Of a stretch of 55,120 nucleotides of DNA, positions 38,856 to 48,649 are shown in pieces. The notes beneath the pieces are model-generated. The model was not told the origin of the DNA. It saw nothing but the letters and a program-made list of their open reading frames with translations, and did no database searches. The position numbers and the translations under genes were made by a program. Every line of letters begins with the position of its first letter. Within the stretch, counting starts at the first letter, position 1. Source of the DNA: Pseudonocardiales bacterium (GTDB taxonomy: Bacteria > Actinomycetota > Actinomycetes > Mycobacteriales > Pseudonocardiaceae); assembly GCA_003244245.1 (NCBI GenBank), contig QHBY01000566.1:1-55120 (forward strand). The letters are read 5' to 3'.

Positions 38856-39494
38856 GTGGCTCCTGAGCTGCCGGGAGTGTTCGCGTGGCTGGCTCCGATC
38901 CTCGTCTCGTACGGTTACCTGGCGGTCTTCGGGTTCCTGTTCATTGAGAGCTTCGGCGCACCGGTCCCTGGACAGACCATGCTCATGGCTGCGGGTGTTT
39001 TCGCCGGAGCCGGCAGGCTCAATGTGTTCGGCGTGGCTGTCCTGGGTTTCCTCGCGGCCGTGGCCGGCGACAACGTCGGCTACCTGATCGGGCACTTCGG
39101 CGGTCGGCGGCTGGTCCTTCGCTTCGGCCGTTACGTCTTCGTGACCGAAAAGCGCCTCAACAAGGCCGAGGATTTCTTCAGACGCAATGGCGGCAAGATC
39201 GTCGGTGTCGCCCGGTTCGTCGACGGCTTGCGCCAGCTCAACGGCGTCGTCGCCGGCATCGCCGGGATGCCGTGGCGGCGGTTCCTGGCTTTCAACGCGC
39301 TGGGCGCCGTGGTCTGGGTCGCGGTGTGGACCTCCGTCGGTTACTTCGCCGGCGGTCACCTGGGAGCCATCTACCGTGGGTTCCACCGCTACCAGCTCGT
39401 TGTGCTCATCGCCGCCGTCGCCGTGATCGTCGCCCTGCTGGCCCGCTGGTTCTGGCGCAGACGACACCACCGAGACACCCCCGCACACCGGTGA
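38856..39494 (+). CDS. DedA family membrane protein
   Basis: LFIESFGAPVPGQTMLMAAGVFAGAGRLNVFGVAVLGFLAAVAGDNVGYLIGHFGGRRLVLRFGRY; FVDGLRQLNGVVAGIAGMPWRRFLAFNALGAVVWV. Confidence 0.92.
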   Translation: MAPELPGVFAWLAPILVSYGYLAVFGFLFIESFGAPVPGQTMLMAAGVFAGAGRLNVFGVAVLGFLAAVAGDNVGYLIGHFGGRRLVLRFGRYVFVTEKRLNKAEDFFRRNGGKIVGVARFVDGLRQLNGVVAGIAGMPWRRFLAFNALGAVVWVAVWTSVGYFAGGHLGAIYRGFHRYQLVVLIAAVAVIVALLARWFWRRRHHRDTPAHR

Positions 39495-39587
39495 CGCCCC
39501 ATCGTCTCCTGCAACGCTTTCCCGCCCTGCGCCTTGCGGTCCCCCTGGGGGAGATCCAACCCCTGCGCGAGGCGGTGGCCGGTGCCG

Positions 39588-39960
39588 TCAGTCAGCTTCC
39601 GGTGGCGTGGTAGCGAGCGCTTCATAGCTGACCAGATCCACCGGCTCGCCGTCTTCGATGTCGACCGCGCCCCGCACTGGCGCATGCCCGCCTTCTCCAT
39701 CACGCGGCGGCTGGCGGTGTGTCCCACCATGGTCTCGGCGACCCGCTCGGCGGATTCCCGGCGCGGCGAGAGAAGTACGGTCCGAACCGGCCTGGCTCCT
39801 GGGAGATCACCGCCTCCATGACCTCAAGGGAGAATCGAGAGGGGTAACCGGGGGCGAAGTTGAGCCCCTTCGGGATGCCGCCATCGAGCAGCATCCGCGC
39901 CACCGGACGAAATATCGGCGCCAACACGAGCCGGCCGGCGTCGATCTGGTTCACCACCGC
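39588..39960 (-). pseudogene. GNAT acetyltransferase-like remnant with internal deletion/frameshifts
   Basis: VVNQIDAGRLVLAPIFRPVARMLLDGGIPKGLNFAPGYPSRFSLEVMEAVISQEPGRFGPYF; then VGHTASRRVMEKAGMRQCGA; then VDIEDGEPVDLVSYEALATTPPEAD*, three frames. Confidence 0.55.
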
Positions 39961-40041
39961 AGCATCGCACCGGCGTCCAGGCGGCTCTCGGGTGCTCCGG
40001 ATAACCTGATCACGACGACCGCTAGTGAAAGGAAGCACCAC

Positions 40042-40206
40042 ATGGGCATCGAGGACCCCGGCCCGGACGTGGCCGAGCAGAAGCGTTTCCTGACCGATCT
40101 CGACGAGGACGACGACGCGGACCCCACCCAGGCGCCGCTGGAAGCCGACCCCGCGGACTTCGCCGACCAACACCGCGTCATCCCCCTGCCCGACGACGAC
40201 CGCTGA
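40042..40206 (+). CDS. Small acidic hypothetical protein (54 aa)
   Basis: MGIEDPGPDVAEQKRFLTDLDEDDDADPTQAPLEADPADFADQHRVIPLPDDDR; upstream GAAAGGAAG. Confidence 0.7.
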   Translation: MGIEDPGPDVAEQKRFLTDLDEDDDADPTQAPLEADPADFADQHRVIPLPDDDR

Positions 40207-40275
40207 TCATCGCGGCGCGGTCGGGAACTAACGGGAGGAGGTAGCCGACTAGGTAGGTGAGGGTGGGCGCGGGAG

Positions 40276-40982
40276 GTGAGCGCAGTGGCGGGCGCGGAGT
40301 GGGTGCGCTGGCTCTTTGCCGCAGTGTTCGCCGCGCTGACCGTGTTTTACCTGGCCCGGCTATGCACTCCTCACCGGGACGCGTCGGCGTGGGGCGGTAC
40401 CGCCCACCGGGGTGTGGATGCCTCGCGCGGCGTGATGAGCCTCGGCATGGTCGCCATGCTGGTGCCCTGGGTTGATCCGCTGCCCCGGCTGTACTGGCAG
40501 GTGGTCTTCGGCGTGGCCGCCGGGCACATCGCGGTCCGGCTGATCCGGCGGCAAGCGCGGTCACTCCCAGTACCGTCGCCTGACGCGGGCGGCCACCACG
40601 AACTGCATCTCGCCATCGGCGGCCTGGCAATGGTGTACATGCTGGCGGTGATGCCGGCAGAGCATTCCATGGCCGGGGCATGGAAATGGCCGCGATGGGC
40701 TCCCGTGGCATGGGTTCCGCTGGCACTGCGCTGCCCGCGCTGACCTGGGTGTTCATCGCGTATTTCCTGGTGTTCGTGGTGCGGTTGGGTGCCCGGCTGG
40801 CGATTCCCTCGACTACGGGGGCAACGGACACCGGGGCGACGGACACCGAGGCGACGGAAGCCCTGGCGATCGCTGCCCTGGGTAGTGGAATCCGAGGCGT
40901 GGTCATCTCGCCCCACCTGCTCGGCTCCTCAGAGCTCGTGATGGCAATCGGGATGAGCTACATGCTCCTGACGATGCTGTGA
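40276..40982 (+). pseudogene. DUF5134-like membrane protein, single frameshift near 40675
   Basis: Frame 1 WVRWLFAAVFAALTVFYLARLC...HHELHLAIGGLAMVYMLAVMPAEHSMAG; continues in another frame as MEMAAMGSRGMGSAGTALPALTWVFIAYFLVFVVRLGARLAIPS. Confidence 0.7.
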
Positions 40983-41014
40983 CTGTCCGTGCCTGATGCA
41001 GCGCCTACCAGGGA

Positions 41015-41713
41015 GTGCCAGTGCTGAAGATCAGCGGGAGGCTGGGCCGTCGGTTAGGCAGCAGGACTGCCGCGACCGGCACCGTCTGTGCCGTGGCGTT
41101 GCTCGTCCTCGCCGGCGTCGCGTGGGCACATGTCACGGTAAATCCTCATACCGCCCCGCAGGGCGGCTATACCGAGGTGCCCTTCCGGGTTCCCAATGAG
41201 CGCAACGATGCGGCGACCACCCAGTTGGAAGTGAATCTCCCCACCGACCACCCGATCACGTCGGTGCAGACCCGTGCGGTACCCGGCTGGACGTCGACCG
41301 CGCAGAAGACCACGCTGGCGAAACCGATCATCACCGACGACGGGCAGGTCACCGAGGCCGTTTCGAAGATCACCTGGACGGGTGGCAAGATCCCACCAGG
41401 CTCGTTCGAGGAGTTCGACGTGTCGATGGGTCCGTTGCCGACCGACACCGATCAGTTGGTGTTCAAGGCGTTGCAGACCTACGACAGCGGTGAAGTGGTG
41501 CGCTGGATTGACACCGCCCCACCGGGTGCGCCGGAGCCGGACCATCCCGCGCCGGTGCTCACGCTGACACCGGCCGACGCCGACCCAGCGGCTGCGACGA
41601 CCGGTTCCTCGCCGGGCGTGTGGGGCGTTGTGCTCGGCGGTGTGGGGATCGTGCTGGGAATAGTCGGGATCGTTGTTGGACTGCGCAACCGTCGTAGCGC
41701 CACTGCTGGCTGA
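41015..41713 (+). CDS. YcnI-like DUF1775 copper-associated secreted protein
   Basis: AWAHVTVNPHTAPQGGYTEVPFRVPNERNDAATTQLEVNLPTDHPITSVQTRAVPGWT; C-terminal TM anchor. Confidence 0.92.
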   Translation: MPVLKISGRLGRRLGSRTAATGTVCAVALLVLAGVAWAHVTVNPHTAPQGGYTEVPFRVPNERNDAATTQLEVNLPTDHPITSVQTRAVPGWTSTAQKTTLAKPIITDDGQVTEAVSKITWTGGKIPPGSFEEFDVSMGPLPTDTDQLVFKALQTYDSGEVVRWIDTAPPGAPEPDHPAPVLTLTPADADPAAATTGSSPGVWGVVLGGVGIVLGIVGIVVGLRNRRSATAG

Positions 41714-41721
41714 GCCCACCA

Positions 41722-43380
41722 GTGCGTCGTCGGCGGGCACTGCGGGCCTGCGCGATGACAGTCACGGTGACCGTAATCTGCGCGCTGCTCGGGTTACTCG
41801 CCGGCGCCAGTCCGGCCGCCGCGCACGCGGTGCTGATCTCCACCGATCCCGGGCAGGGTGCGGTGATTGCCACCGTGCCCGCCACGGTGTCGCTGACGTT
41901 CGGCGAGCCGGTGGTGGTGGCCGCCGATGGTGTCCGGGTCTACCGACCCGATGGTGCCGAGGTGGACAACGGCCATGCCGCCGCACTGGGCAGCTCCTCG
42001 ACCGTGGGAGTCGGCCTTCCGGGAGGCAGTGACCAACCGCAGGGCACCTACACGGTGTCCTGGCGGGTGATCTCGGCCGACTCGCACCCGGTGGCTGGTG
42101 CCTTCACCTCCTCGGTGGGCCACCCTTCGCCAAGCCGGGCCACACCAACCGTGCCCCCGGGCAGCGCCCCGGTTGGTGTGGTCGATGCCATCGTCCGGGT
42201 CGCGGCCTACGCATTGCTGGTGGGGTCGATCGCGTTCGTCCTGTTGCGCTGGCCCGGCGCGATCGCCAGACGCGACGTCCGCCACGTGATGCTGGGCGGC
42301 TGGGCCGGCCTGCTGGCCACGAGCATCGCCACCCTGCTGTTACAGGGATCCTACGGCAACGGCCTGGGTCTTGATCGACTCTTCGACTCCGCGGTCGTCT
42401 CGCAGACCCTGGCCAGCCGTTGGGTGCCGCGTTGACCGCCCGGCTGCTGTTGTTGGCGCTGGCGGGCGGTTACGTGGTGCTGTTGTGCGCCTGGCTAGAT
42501 CACCTCGAGCGGCGAGGCCGGGCGTGGTTCGGTGCGCTCGGCGTGACACTGGCTCTTGGCTTGGCCTGCACCTGGGCCGCCGCGGACCATGCGGTGGTGG
42601 GACTGCAACCAGCGCTGGCGCTGCCGGTAGACGTCGTGCATCTCCTGACAATGGGCCTGTGGCTCGGTGGGCTGGTCACCCTCGTGGTCATCTTGCGACC
42701 TGCGGGCACCACCAACACCGAAGCGCCACCCGAGCGCGCCGTGTACCGGTTCTCCTCGATCGCAACCGGCTCGATCGTGACCCTCATCGGCACCGGTAGC
42801 TACCAGTCGTGGCGCCAGCTCGGCAGCTGGGCGGCGTTCGGATCCACCGACTACGGCCGGCTGCTACTGATGAAACTCGGGGCTTTCGCCTTGCTGCTCT
42901 GTGTCGCCCTGCGGTCCCACAGGGCTACACAAAGCACGCTGCGGCGCAGCGTGCTCGCTGAAGCGGCGCTCGGTGCCGTCGTGCTCGGGATCACCGCGAT
43001 GCTGGTCAACGCCGAACCCGGTCGAACCGCGACCACCGCGCCCCAGGGCCGGCCCATCACGTCATCGGCTATGACACCGGCGGGCGCAACGGGCGAGGAC
43101 AGCTCATTGTGGACGTCGATCCGGCCGCCACCGGGCCGAACGCGGTTCGCATCACCGTCGAAGACCTCCACGGGACCCCTCATGACGCGGCCGAACTGCG
43201 CGGCACGCTCACTGTGCGGCAGCTCGGTCCATTCGAGGTTGCGCTTGCGCACACCGCACCGGGTGAATACGTCGCCCAGGCAGTGCAACTTCCCTCAGCG
43301 GGACGTGGCAGCTCACCGTGACCGTTCGAACCTCCGAGATCGATGAGACCACCGTGGCCATCCCGATCGACATCAGCTGA
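41722..43380 (+). pseudogene. CopC-CopD fusion copper resistance protein with three apparent frameshifts
   Basis: AHAVLISTDPGQGAVIATVPATVSLTFGEPVVV (CopC) and VDVVHLLTMGLWLGGLVTLVVIL...TGSYQSWRQLGSWAAFGSTDYGRLLLMKLGAFALLL (CopD); reading frame changes near 42420, 43050 and 43302, ending VTVRTSEIDETTVAIPIDIS*. Confidence 0.8.
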
Positions 43381-43385
43381 CGGGG

Positions 43386-43994
43386 TCAGCGCTTCGGCAC
43401 CGCTCGGAAGGATTCGACTACCCGGTTCACTGGCGGGAGCACGATATTCGGGTCTGAGTCCGCTGCGGTGAACACCGCGATGCCGTAGTTGGTGGGATCG
43501 TTCTGGACTGTGATCGCCAGGAACCGAACCTGGGTGTTCTTGGCGTTGCTTCCGACACCGCCGTATATCAGTGCCGGTGCAGCGCCCACCTGCTTGGCCT
43601 CGGGTGGGATTACCTGGACATCGTGATAGTTGGTGGCGACCTGCTCGAAGAACAAGGTGCCGGCCACCGGCAGCGGTCCGACCCGACCGGTGCCAAGCGT
43701 GATCACGGTGGTCTGATCCGGGCTGGTCACCGTGGTGGTGCGGCCCTGCTGCGTGGTAGTCCACCCGGTGGGAGCCTCGAAGCGGTACTGGCCGGCGGCA
43801 TTGACCACTTCATGAGTATCGACCGCACCACCGACGCTGCCGCTGAGCGCCCAGGCGATCACCCCGAACGCCACGGCGAGTACCAGAGCCACGACACCGA
43901 TCAGGGAGGTGACCGGTCGGCTGCGCAGCCGGGAAACCCCGGGAAGATTAGAGATCAAGGTATTCATGAGGGCGCCGATCGTACTGGGGGACAA
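43386..43994 (-). CDS. Single-pass membrane/secreted hypothetical protein
   Basis: RPVTSLIGVVALVLAVAFGVIAWAL followed by QYRFEAPTGWTTTQQGRTTTVTSPDQTTVITLGTG. Confidence 0.75.
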   Translation of the reverse strand: MSPSTIGALMNTLISNLPGVSRLRSRPVTSLIGVVALVLAVAFGVIAWALSGSVGGAVDTHEVVNAAGQYRFEAPTGWTTTQQGRTTTVTSPDQTTVITLGTGRVGPLPVAGTLFFEQVATNYHDVQVIPPEAKQVGAAPALIYGGVGSNAKNTQVRFLAITVQNDPTNYGIAVFTAADSDPNIVLPPVNRVVESFRAVPKR

Positions 43995-44008
43995 TGGGGC
44001 AACATGCC

Positions 44009-44043
44009 AGCGGGGGCCGACGAGTTGCTCGCCGACCCCCGCT
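44009..44043 (-). terminator. Strong hairpin downstream of the LAxTG protein gene
   Basis: Minus strand AGCGGGGGTCGGCGAG-CAA-CTCGTCGGCCCCCGCT, 16-bp stem with two G-U pairs. Confidence 0.6.
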
Positions 44044-44072
44044 GAAGGTGTAACCGTCAGACTGCTACCAAC

Positions 44073-45566
44073 TCAGACGCTGTGCTTGCCAACCCGACGA
44101 CGGGTAGCCGCCACAGTCAGCGCACCCAACCCAGTGAGCAGGAATCCACCGGCGAGCAGCCCGGCGACATCGGCACCGGTCTGGGCCAGTTCCGGACCCT
44201 GAGCGTTCTCACCGTTGCCCTTGTTCTCGCCGTTGCCGTGGTCCTCACCCTTGTTGTGGTCATCGTTGTCATTCGTCTCGTGGGCGAGGGTCTCAGCCTG
44301 ACCCAGCACCACCAGCAGGACGCGGTTCAGCACGTCGAGGCGCAGGGCCTCCACCGCGCTGCCAGCTCCCTTGGGGTTGTGGAAGATGACCGACCTGCCC
44401 TGGTTGAGCAGCAGGCAGAGCAGCGCGGAGTCACCACAATCCTTCGGGAAGGCCTGGTCCATGTCCTGGTCGCCCAGGTAGGAGGAATGACCGTTGCTGT
44501 CGATCCCGAGCAGGAACGAGTGACGCTCGGTTTCCGGCTTGTCCGACCTCGACTTGGAGTCTGCATGCACGGCCTGCACACCAAGACCCTCACAGGGCGT
44601 GGTCAGCTTGTCGCGCTTGCCCAGGCAGAGGTTGAGCAGCTCGTTGGCGGAGTCGGCCTTGGTGTGGCCGTGCTCCTTGTCCCGCTCGGCGATACCGAGA
44701 CCCTCGGCAACACCCAAGGACAGGATGCCGTTGCACTCATAGGAGGTGGTGGCGTCCTTGTCGTGATTGCCCAGACACAGCGCCGCTACACCACCGCGGG
44801 CAGCGGCGAGCGAGGAGTCATGGTCCTCGGTGGCCACAGCATTGTGGTAGAGCAGGCTCAGGCAGAGCAAGCCGCCGCTGGCGTTGCAGAGCTTGAGGGC
44901 ATCGCCGTTGTCACCCTCTCGATTGTGTCGATCGTGGTCCTTCGACGACGCGCTGGAGCCGATGATCCGGCTACCACCCAGGCCGAGCACCGTCGAGTCG
45001 GAGTGCGCGTCCCCGTTGTCCTCGATGGTGCCGTTGTACCTGGTGATGTCGAGCAGATGCGACCTGAGTAGGTCGATCCGGGCGACGGCACCGGACGCGT
45101 GGTCAGGGCCCCTCAGGTCGTCGATCTCGTGGCTGCCCGATGAGTCGCGATAGTCACCGTCGCGACGGTCACCGCCATCGCGACGATCTCCATCGCGGCG
45201 ATCACCGTCATGGCGCTCACCATCACGGCCATCGTGGCGGTCACCGCCGAGAAGACCACGGCCCGAATTACCGCCGACGATGTCGTTGAGATCGGGAACA
45301 ATGCCACCGGGGGTACTGGGGGTACCGGGCGTACCACCGGCGCCACCACCGGCGCCACCACCACCGGGCTCGGTGATTTGTGGTGCACTTGGCGTCCCGG
45401 GGGCACCGGGGCTGGGCACTACCGGTTGTGCGGACGTGCCGACGATCTTCTGCACCGAGTGGACCACCTGCGCAGAGGCAGCACCCGGCAGCAAAACCAT
45501 CGCGGCTGCCGTGCCGGCGGCCATGAGAGCCAGGCGGCGGTGCCTCCTGGGTGTGCGTGACGTCAT
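44073..45566 (-). CDS. LAxTG cell-wall-anchored, Cys-containing repeat surface protein
   Basis: Signal peptide LALMAAGTAAAMVLLPGAASA; C-terminal LAQTGADVAGLLAGGFLLTGLGALTVAATRRRVGK sorting signal; Cys-pair modules. Confidence 0.85.
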   Translation of the reverse strand: MTSRTPRRHRRLALMAAGTAAAMVLLPGAASAQVVHSVQKIVGTSAQPVVPSPGAPGTPSAPQITEPGGGGAGGGAGGTPGTPSTPGGIVPDLNDIVGGNSGRGLLGGDRHDGRDGERHDGDRRDGDRRDGGDRRDGDYRDSSGSHEIDDLRGPDHASGAVARIDLLRSHLLDITRYNGTIEDNGDAHSDSTVLGLGGSRIIGSSASSKDHDRHNREGDNGDALKLCNASGGLLCLSLLYHNAVATEDHDSSLAAARGGVAALCLGNHDKDATTSYECNGILSLGVAEGLGIAERDKEHGHTKADSANELLNLCLGKRDKLTTPCEGLGVQAVHADSKSRSDKPETERHSFLLGIDSNGHSSYLGDQDMDQAFPKDCGDSALLCLLLNQGRSVIFHNPKGAGSAVEALRLDVLNRVLLVVLGQAETLAHETNDNDDHNKGEDHGNGENKGNGENAQGPELAQTGADVAGLLAGGFLLTGLGALTVAATRRRVGKHSV

Positions 45567-45982
45567 GTTCCGGTGTTCCTCCTCGTTCGAGATCTCTCCG
45601 CGAGAGGGCGGTACGGCCTTCCCCCTCGGCGGCCGTGGATCCCTCGTACCTGCAATAGACGCTCCGACTCCACCGTGTGGTGGCCAATCTCCGGGCATCC
45701 AGATACCGGCTCAACGACGTGGGAGTCGACGCAGATACGACCGGCACCCCGACTACTCCCCGAACGGTGACTACCCGTCGACCGGAACTACCGTTAGTCG
45801 CACGCAGCGTAGATATTGCAGCGCTGCGACTGGCTAGATGCCTCAAATAGGACAAACAGAGCCGGTAACCGTTGCACTCAGTGACTATTCAGCGGGTCAG
45901 GCATCGATCGACGATCTCCGGGAGAGCTGGCCATAGCCCGCGCTGAGCGCACCTACTCCGCCGTGATTAACTGCGCGGCGAC

Positions 45983-46552
45983 ATGTCACCGTCGCGCCGC
46001 TGCAGGCCGGTCATCGGCATCCTCGCGGCTGGGCTGCTCTCCTTCGTGACCGTCGCCTGTGGCGGGCGGTCCGCCACTCCTACCCCGATCGAGCATGCCG
46101 GGCCAGCAGCCCCGGCACCCCCCGCAGCGATCCAGCCGGTTGCGCCGCCCGCGCCGGTCGCCGATGGGCTGTGCCGCTACCTGCCGGCGGCGGCAGTACA
46201 GGCCGCCAACGGGGAGCGAGTCGTCGCGGTGCGGATCTCCGATACCGGCCCGACCCAGCCGCAGCCAGCCTGTTTCTTCCTCGCTGCCAACGGCACCGTG
46301 CAACTACGGACCTGGATCGTGGTGGCCACACCGCAGGTGGCGAGAGCAACCGTCGACGCTGCTGCCCCGATGGCCAGCTCCGATCTGGCCGCGCTTCCCG
46401 GCGGCTGGTCGGGCGGCTCACAGCCGACCACCGACGGAGCGGTGTTTGCGGTCAGCCGCCAGGGCACCGCCGTGGTGATCACGACCAATCAGCGACAAAC
46501 GATCGGCGCCCGCCGGATCGCCGAGCAGGTGATCGCCGCTCTGGGTCTCTGA
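45983..46552 (+). CDS. DUF2020-like secreted lipoprotein
   Basis: Lipobox FVTVACGG; GLCRYLPAAAVQAANGERVVAVRISD...PACFFLAANGTVQLRTWIVVATPQVARATVDAAAPM...VVITTNQRQTIGARRIAEQVIAALGL. Confidence 0.75.
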   Translation: MSPSRRCRPVIGILAAGLLSFVTVACGGRSATPTPIEHAGPAAPAPPAAIQPVAPPAPVADGLCRYLPAAAVQAANGERVVAVRISDTGPTQPQPACFFLAANGTVQLRTWIVVATPQVARATVDAAAPMASSDLAALPGGWSGGSQPTTDGAVFAVSRQGTAVVITTNQRQTIGARRIAEQVIAALGL

Positions 46553-46609
46553 CCTGGGTCTATAAGACCCTGGCTATTAAGACCTGGTACCGCGCTGTTC
46601 GCTCAGTCA

Positions 46610-46840
46610 GTGCCGGCCGGGGGGCAGTGCGCGCGGGCGATGCCGTTGCCGGTCGGCGAGCGCCCGGTGGCAACCTGGTCGCGGTACTGCACGGTCGACC
46701 GCTCGACCGGCCGGATCGCCAACCACTCGGGCTCGGGCCGCGGCAGCCGGCGGGCGCGCAGCACCACGGCGGCGGCTCCCGCGACTGGCGAGTAACAGCG
46801 AAACCACCCACGGCCAGCGGCGGGTCTTCACCTCGTTCAC
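46610..46840 (-). pseudogene. Small membrane protein, apparent frameshift near 46793
   Basis: MNEVKTRRWPWVVSLLLA in one frame; VAGAAAVVLRARRLPRPEPEWLAIRPVERSTVQYRDQVATGRSPTGNGIARAHC in the next. Confidence 0.4.
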
Positions 46841-46952
46841 GTCCTTAGCCCTTCGCTATCCTCGCCGTCGCCGCCTGGCTGCTCGGTAACGTCGATCTCA
46901 GGTAGGTATGCCCATCGTGCCGCGCCCGCAACCGAACCGGCGGGCTGGCAGG

Positions 46953-47501
46953 ATGGGTCTGGTGACTGAACACACGACAGACCAGACGCAGGCCGTCCTG
47001 CACACCAGCGAGGGTGACATCCGCATCACCCTCTTCCCAACCCATGCCCCGAAGACGGTGTCGAACTTCGTTGGCCTCGCCGAGGGCAGCAAGGACTATT
47101 CCCAGAACAACGCCAAGGGTGAGCCGTCTGGGCCGTTCTATGACGGCTCCGTGTTCCACCGGGTGATCAAGGGCTTCATGATCCAGGGTGGTGACCCCAC
47201 CGGGACCGGACGGGGTGGCCCCGGCTACCGATTCGGCGACGAGCCGCATCCGGATCTGCAGTTCAACCGCCCCTACCTGCTGGCGATGGCAAACGCAGGA
47301 CCGAACACCAACGGCTCGCAGTTCTTCATCACCGTCGGTACCCCGGCGCACCTCAATCGCAAGCACACCATCTTCGGCGAGGTGGCCGACCAGGAATCCC
47401 GCAGCGTGGTGGACAAGATCGCTACCACGCCGACCCGCGGGGACCGTCCAGACAAGAACATCGTGATCGAACGGGTGACGGTCGAGCCGGCCGGAGCATG
47501 A
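46953..47501 (+). CDS. ppiA: Peptidyl-prolyl cis-trans isomerase (cyclophilin)
   Basis: GDIRITLFPTHAPKTVSNFVGLA...FYDGSVFHRVIKGFMIQGGDPTGTGRGGPGYRFGDE...MANAGPNTNGSQFFITV. Confidence 0.96.
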   Translation: MGLVTEHTTDQTQAVLHTSEGDIRITLFPTHAPKTVSNFVGLAEGSKDYSQNNAKGEPSGPFYDGSVFHRVIKGFMIQGGDPTGTGRGGPGYRFGDEPHPDLQFNRPYLLAMANAGPNTNGSQFFITVGTPAHLNRKHTIFGEVADQESRSVVDKIATTPTRGDRPDKNIVIERVTVEPAGA

Positions 47502-48277
47502 CGGCGATGGCCGGTCCAGTGTGTGTCCGGCATCCGGGCCGCGAGACTGGGGTGCGCTGCACTCGCTGTGACCGGCCCGCTTGCCCCGCCTGCCTGCGCG
47601 AAGCGTCGATCGGCTACCAGTGCGTGGACTGCGTAGCCGGAGACGCCCAATCGCGTCGGCGCGCCAGCACCGGCTCGAAATCCCGCTCCAGTACCCTCTC
47701 GTGGGCGGCACCGACTGGTCGCTCGATGGTGATCCCGATCCTCATCGCGATCAACGTGGCGATCTTCGTGTTCACCGTCGCGCAGGCCGGCAGCCTGTCC
47801 AACAACGCCGACGCGCCGCTGTTCCAACAGTGGGCGCTGCAGCCCGCGGCGGTCGTGCAGGGCGCCTGGTGGCAGCTGCTCACCTCAGGGTTCCTGCACA
47901 TCGGGCCGCTGCACCTCATCTTCAACATGATCGCGCTGTGGGTGATCGGCCGAGACCTGGAGCGAGTGCTGGGCAGCGTCCGCTTCCTGGTTGTGTACCT
48001 GGTCTCGCTGCTCGGCGGCTCGCTGGCGGTGTTCCTCTTCGCGAACCCGGTGAGCAACACCGCCGGCGCGTCGGGTGCGGTATTCGGGCTGATGGGCGGC
48101 CTCGCTGTGGTACTAATGCGGCTGCGGCTGTCCCCGCGCCCGGCGCTGACCATCATCGTGCTCAATGTGATCATCAGCTTCGCGGTGCCGAATATCTCCA
48201 TCCTCGGCCACCTCGGTGGCCTGGCGTGCGGCGCGGCGCTGACAGCCGCGATGGTCTACGGCCCAAAGAGCCGCTAG
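47498..48277 (+). CDS. Rhomboid family intramembrane serine protease with N-terminal Cys-rich zinc-binding segment
   Basis: CVRHPGRETGVRCTRCDRPACPACLREASIGYQCVDC; GFLHIGPLHLIFNMIALWVIGRDLE; NTAGASGAVFGLMGG. Confidence 0.94.
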   Translation: MTAMAGPVCVRHPGRETGVRCTRCDRPACPACLREASIGYQCVDCVAGDAQSRRRASTGSKSRSSTLSWAAPTGRSMVIPILIAINVAIFVFTVAQAGSLSNNADAPLFQQWALQPAAVVQGAWWQLLTSGFLHIGPLHLIFNMIALWVIGRDLERVLGSVRFLVVYLVSLLGGSLAVFLFANPVSNTAGASGAVFGLMGGLAVVLMRLRLSPRPALTIIVLNVIISFAVPNISILGHLGGLACGAALTAAMVYGPKSR

Positions 48278-48320
48278 CTGCCTCCGCGCCGGCCGCCGCT
48301 TGACGTCGTGAACGCCCATA

Positions 48321-48342
48321 CTGTCCACAGGGTTTGTCCACA
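48321..48342 (+). promoter_or_regulatory. Two DnaA-box-like 9-mers
   Basis: CTGTCCACA (48321-48329) and TTGTCCACA (48334-48342) in the convergent rhomboid/crgA intergenic gap. Confidence 0.6.
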
Positions 48343-48376
48343 GTGGGGATGAATTGCAGCGGTGTTGTTCGGGTGG

Positions 48377-48649
48377 TCAGCGCCAGCGCATGGTCATCAG
48401 CAGGCCGGTGACCATCAACGTGAAGCCGATCAGGAAGTTCCAGTTGCCTAGGCTGTTGAGCAGCGGGATCTTGTCGATGGCCAGATAGTTGACCACCAGC
48501 CACAGCAGGCCAAGCAGCATCAATCCCAGCATCACAGCAACGTAGAACGGGTGCGAGGGACCCGCGACGCGGACCTTCACCGCGCCGAGAGCCTCGGCCG
48601 GCGGGGTGTAGACCGACTTCTTGCGGACCTTGGACTTCGGCATGGTCAT
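48377..48649 (-). CDS. crgA: Cell division protein CrgA
   Basis: MPKSKVRKKSVYTPP...GPSHPFYVAVMLGLMLLGLLWLVVNYLA...LGNWNFLIGFTLMVTGLLMTMRWR. Confidence 0.95.
   Translation of the reverse strand: MTMPKSKVRKKSVYTPPAEALGAVKVRVAGPSHPFYVAVMLGLMLLGLLWLVVNYLAIDKIPLLNSLGNWNFLIGFTLMVTGLLMTMRWR

Noticed and set aside
46552-46600. tRNA or small structured RNA in the GGTCTATAAGACC region
   Set aside because: Only a short local dyad; no cloverleaf or CCA-adjacent acceptor pairing could be formed. No tRNA or rRNA was recognised anywhere in the window by eye; a tRNAscan-SE run would be decisive.
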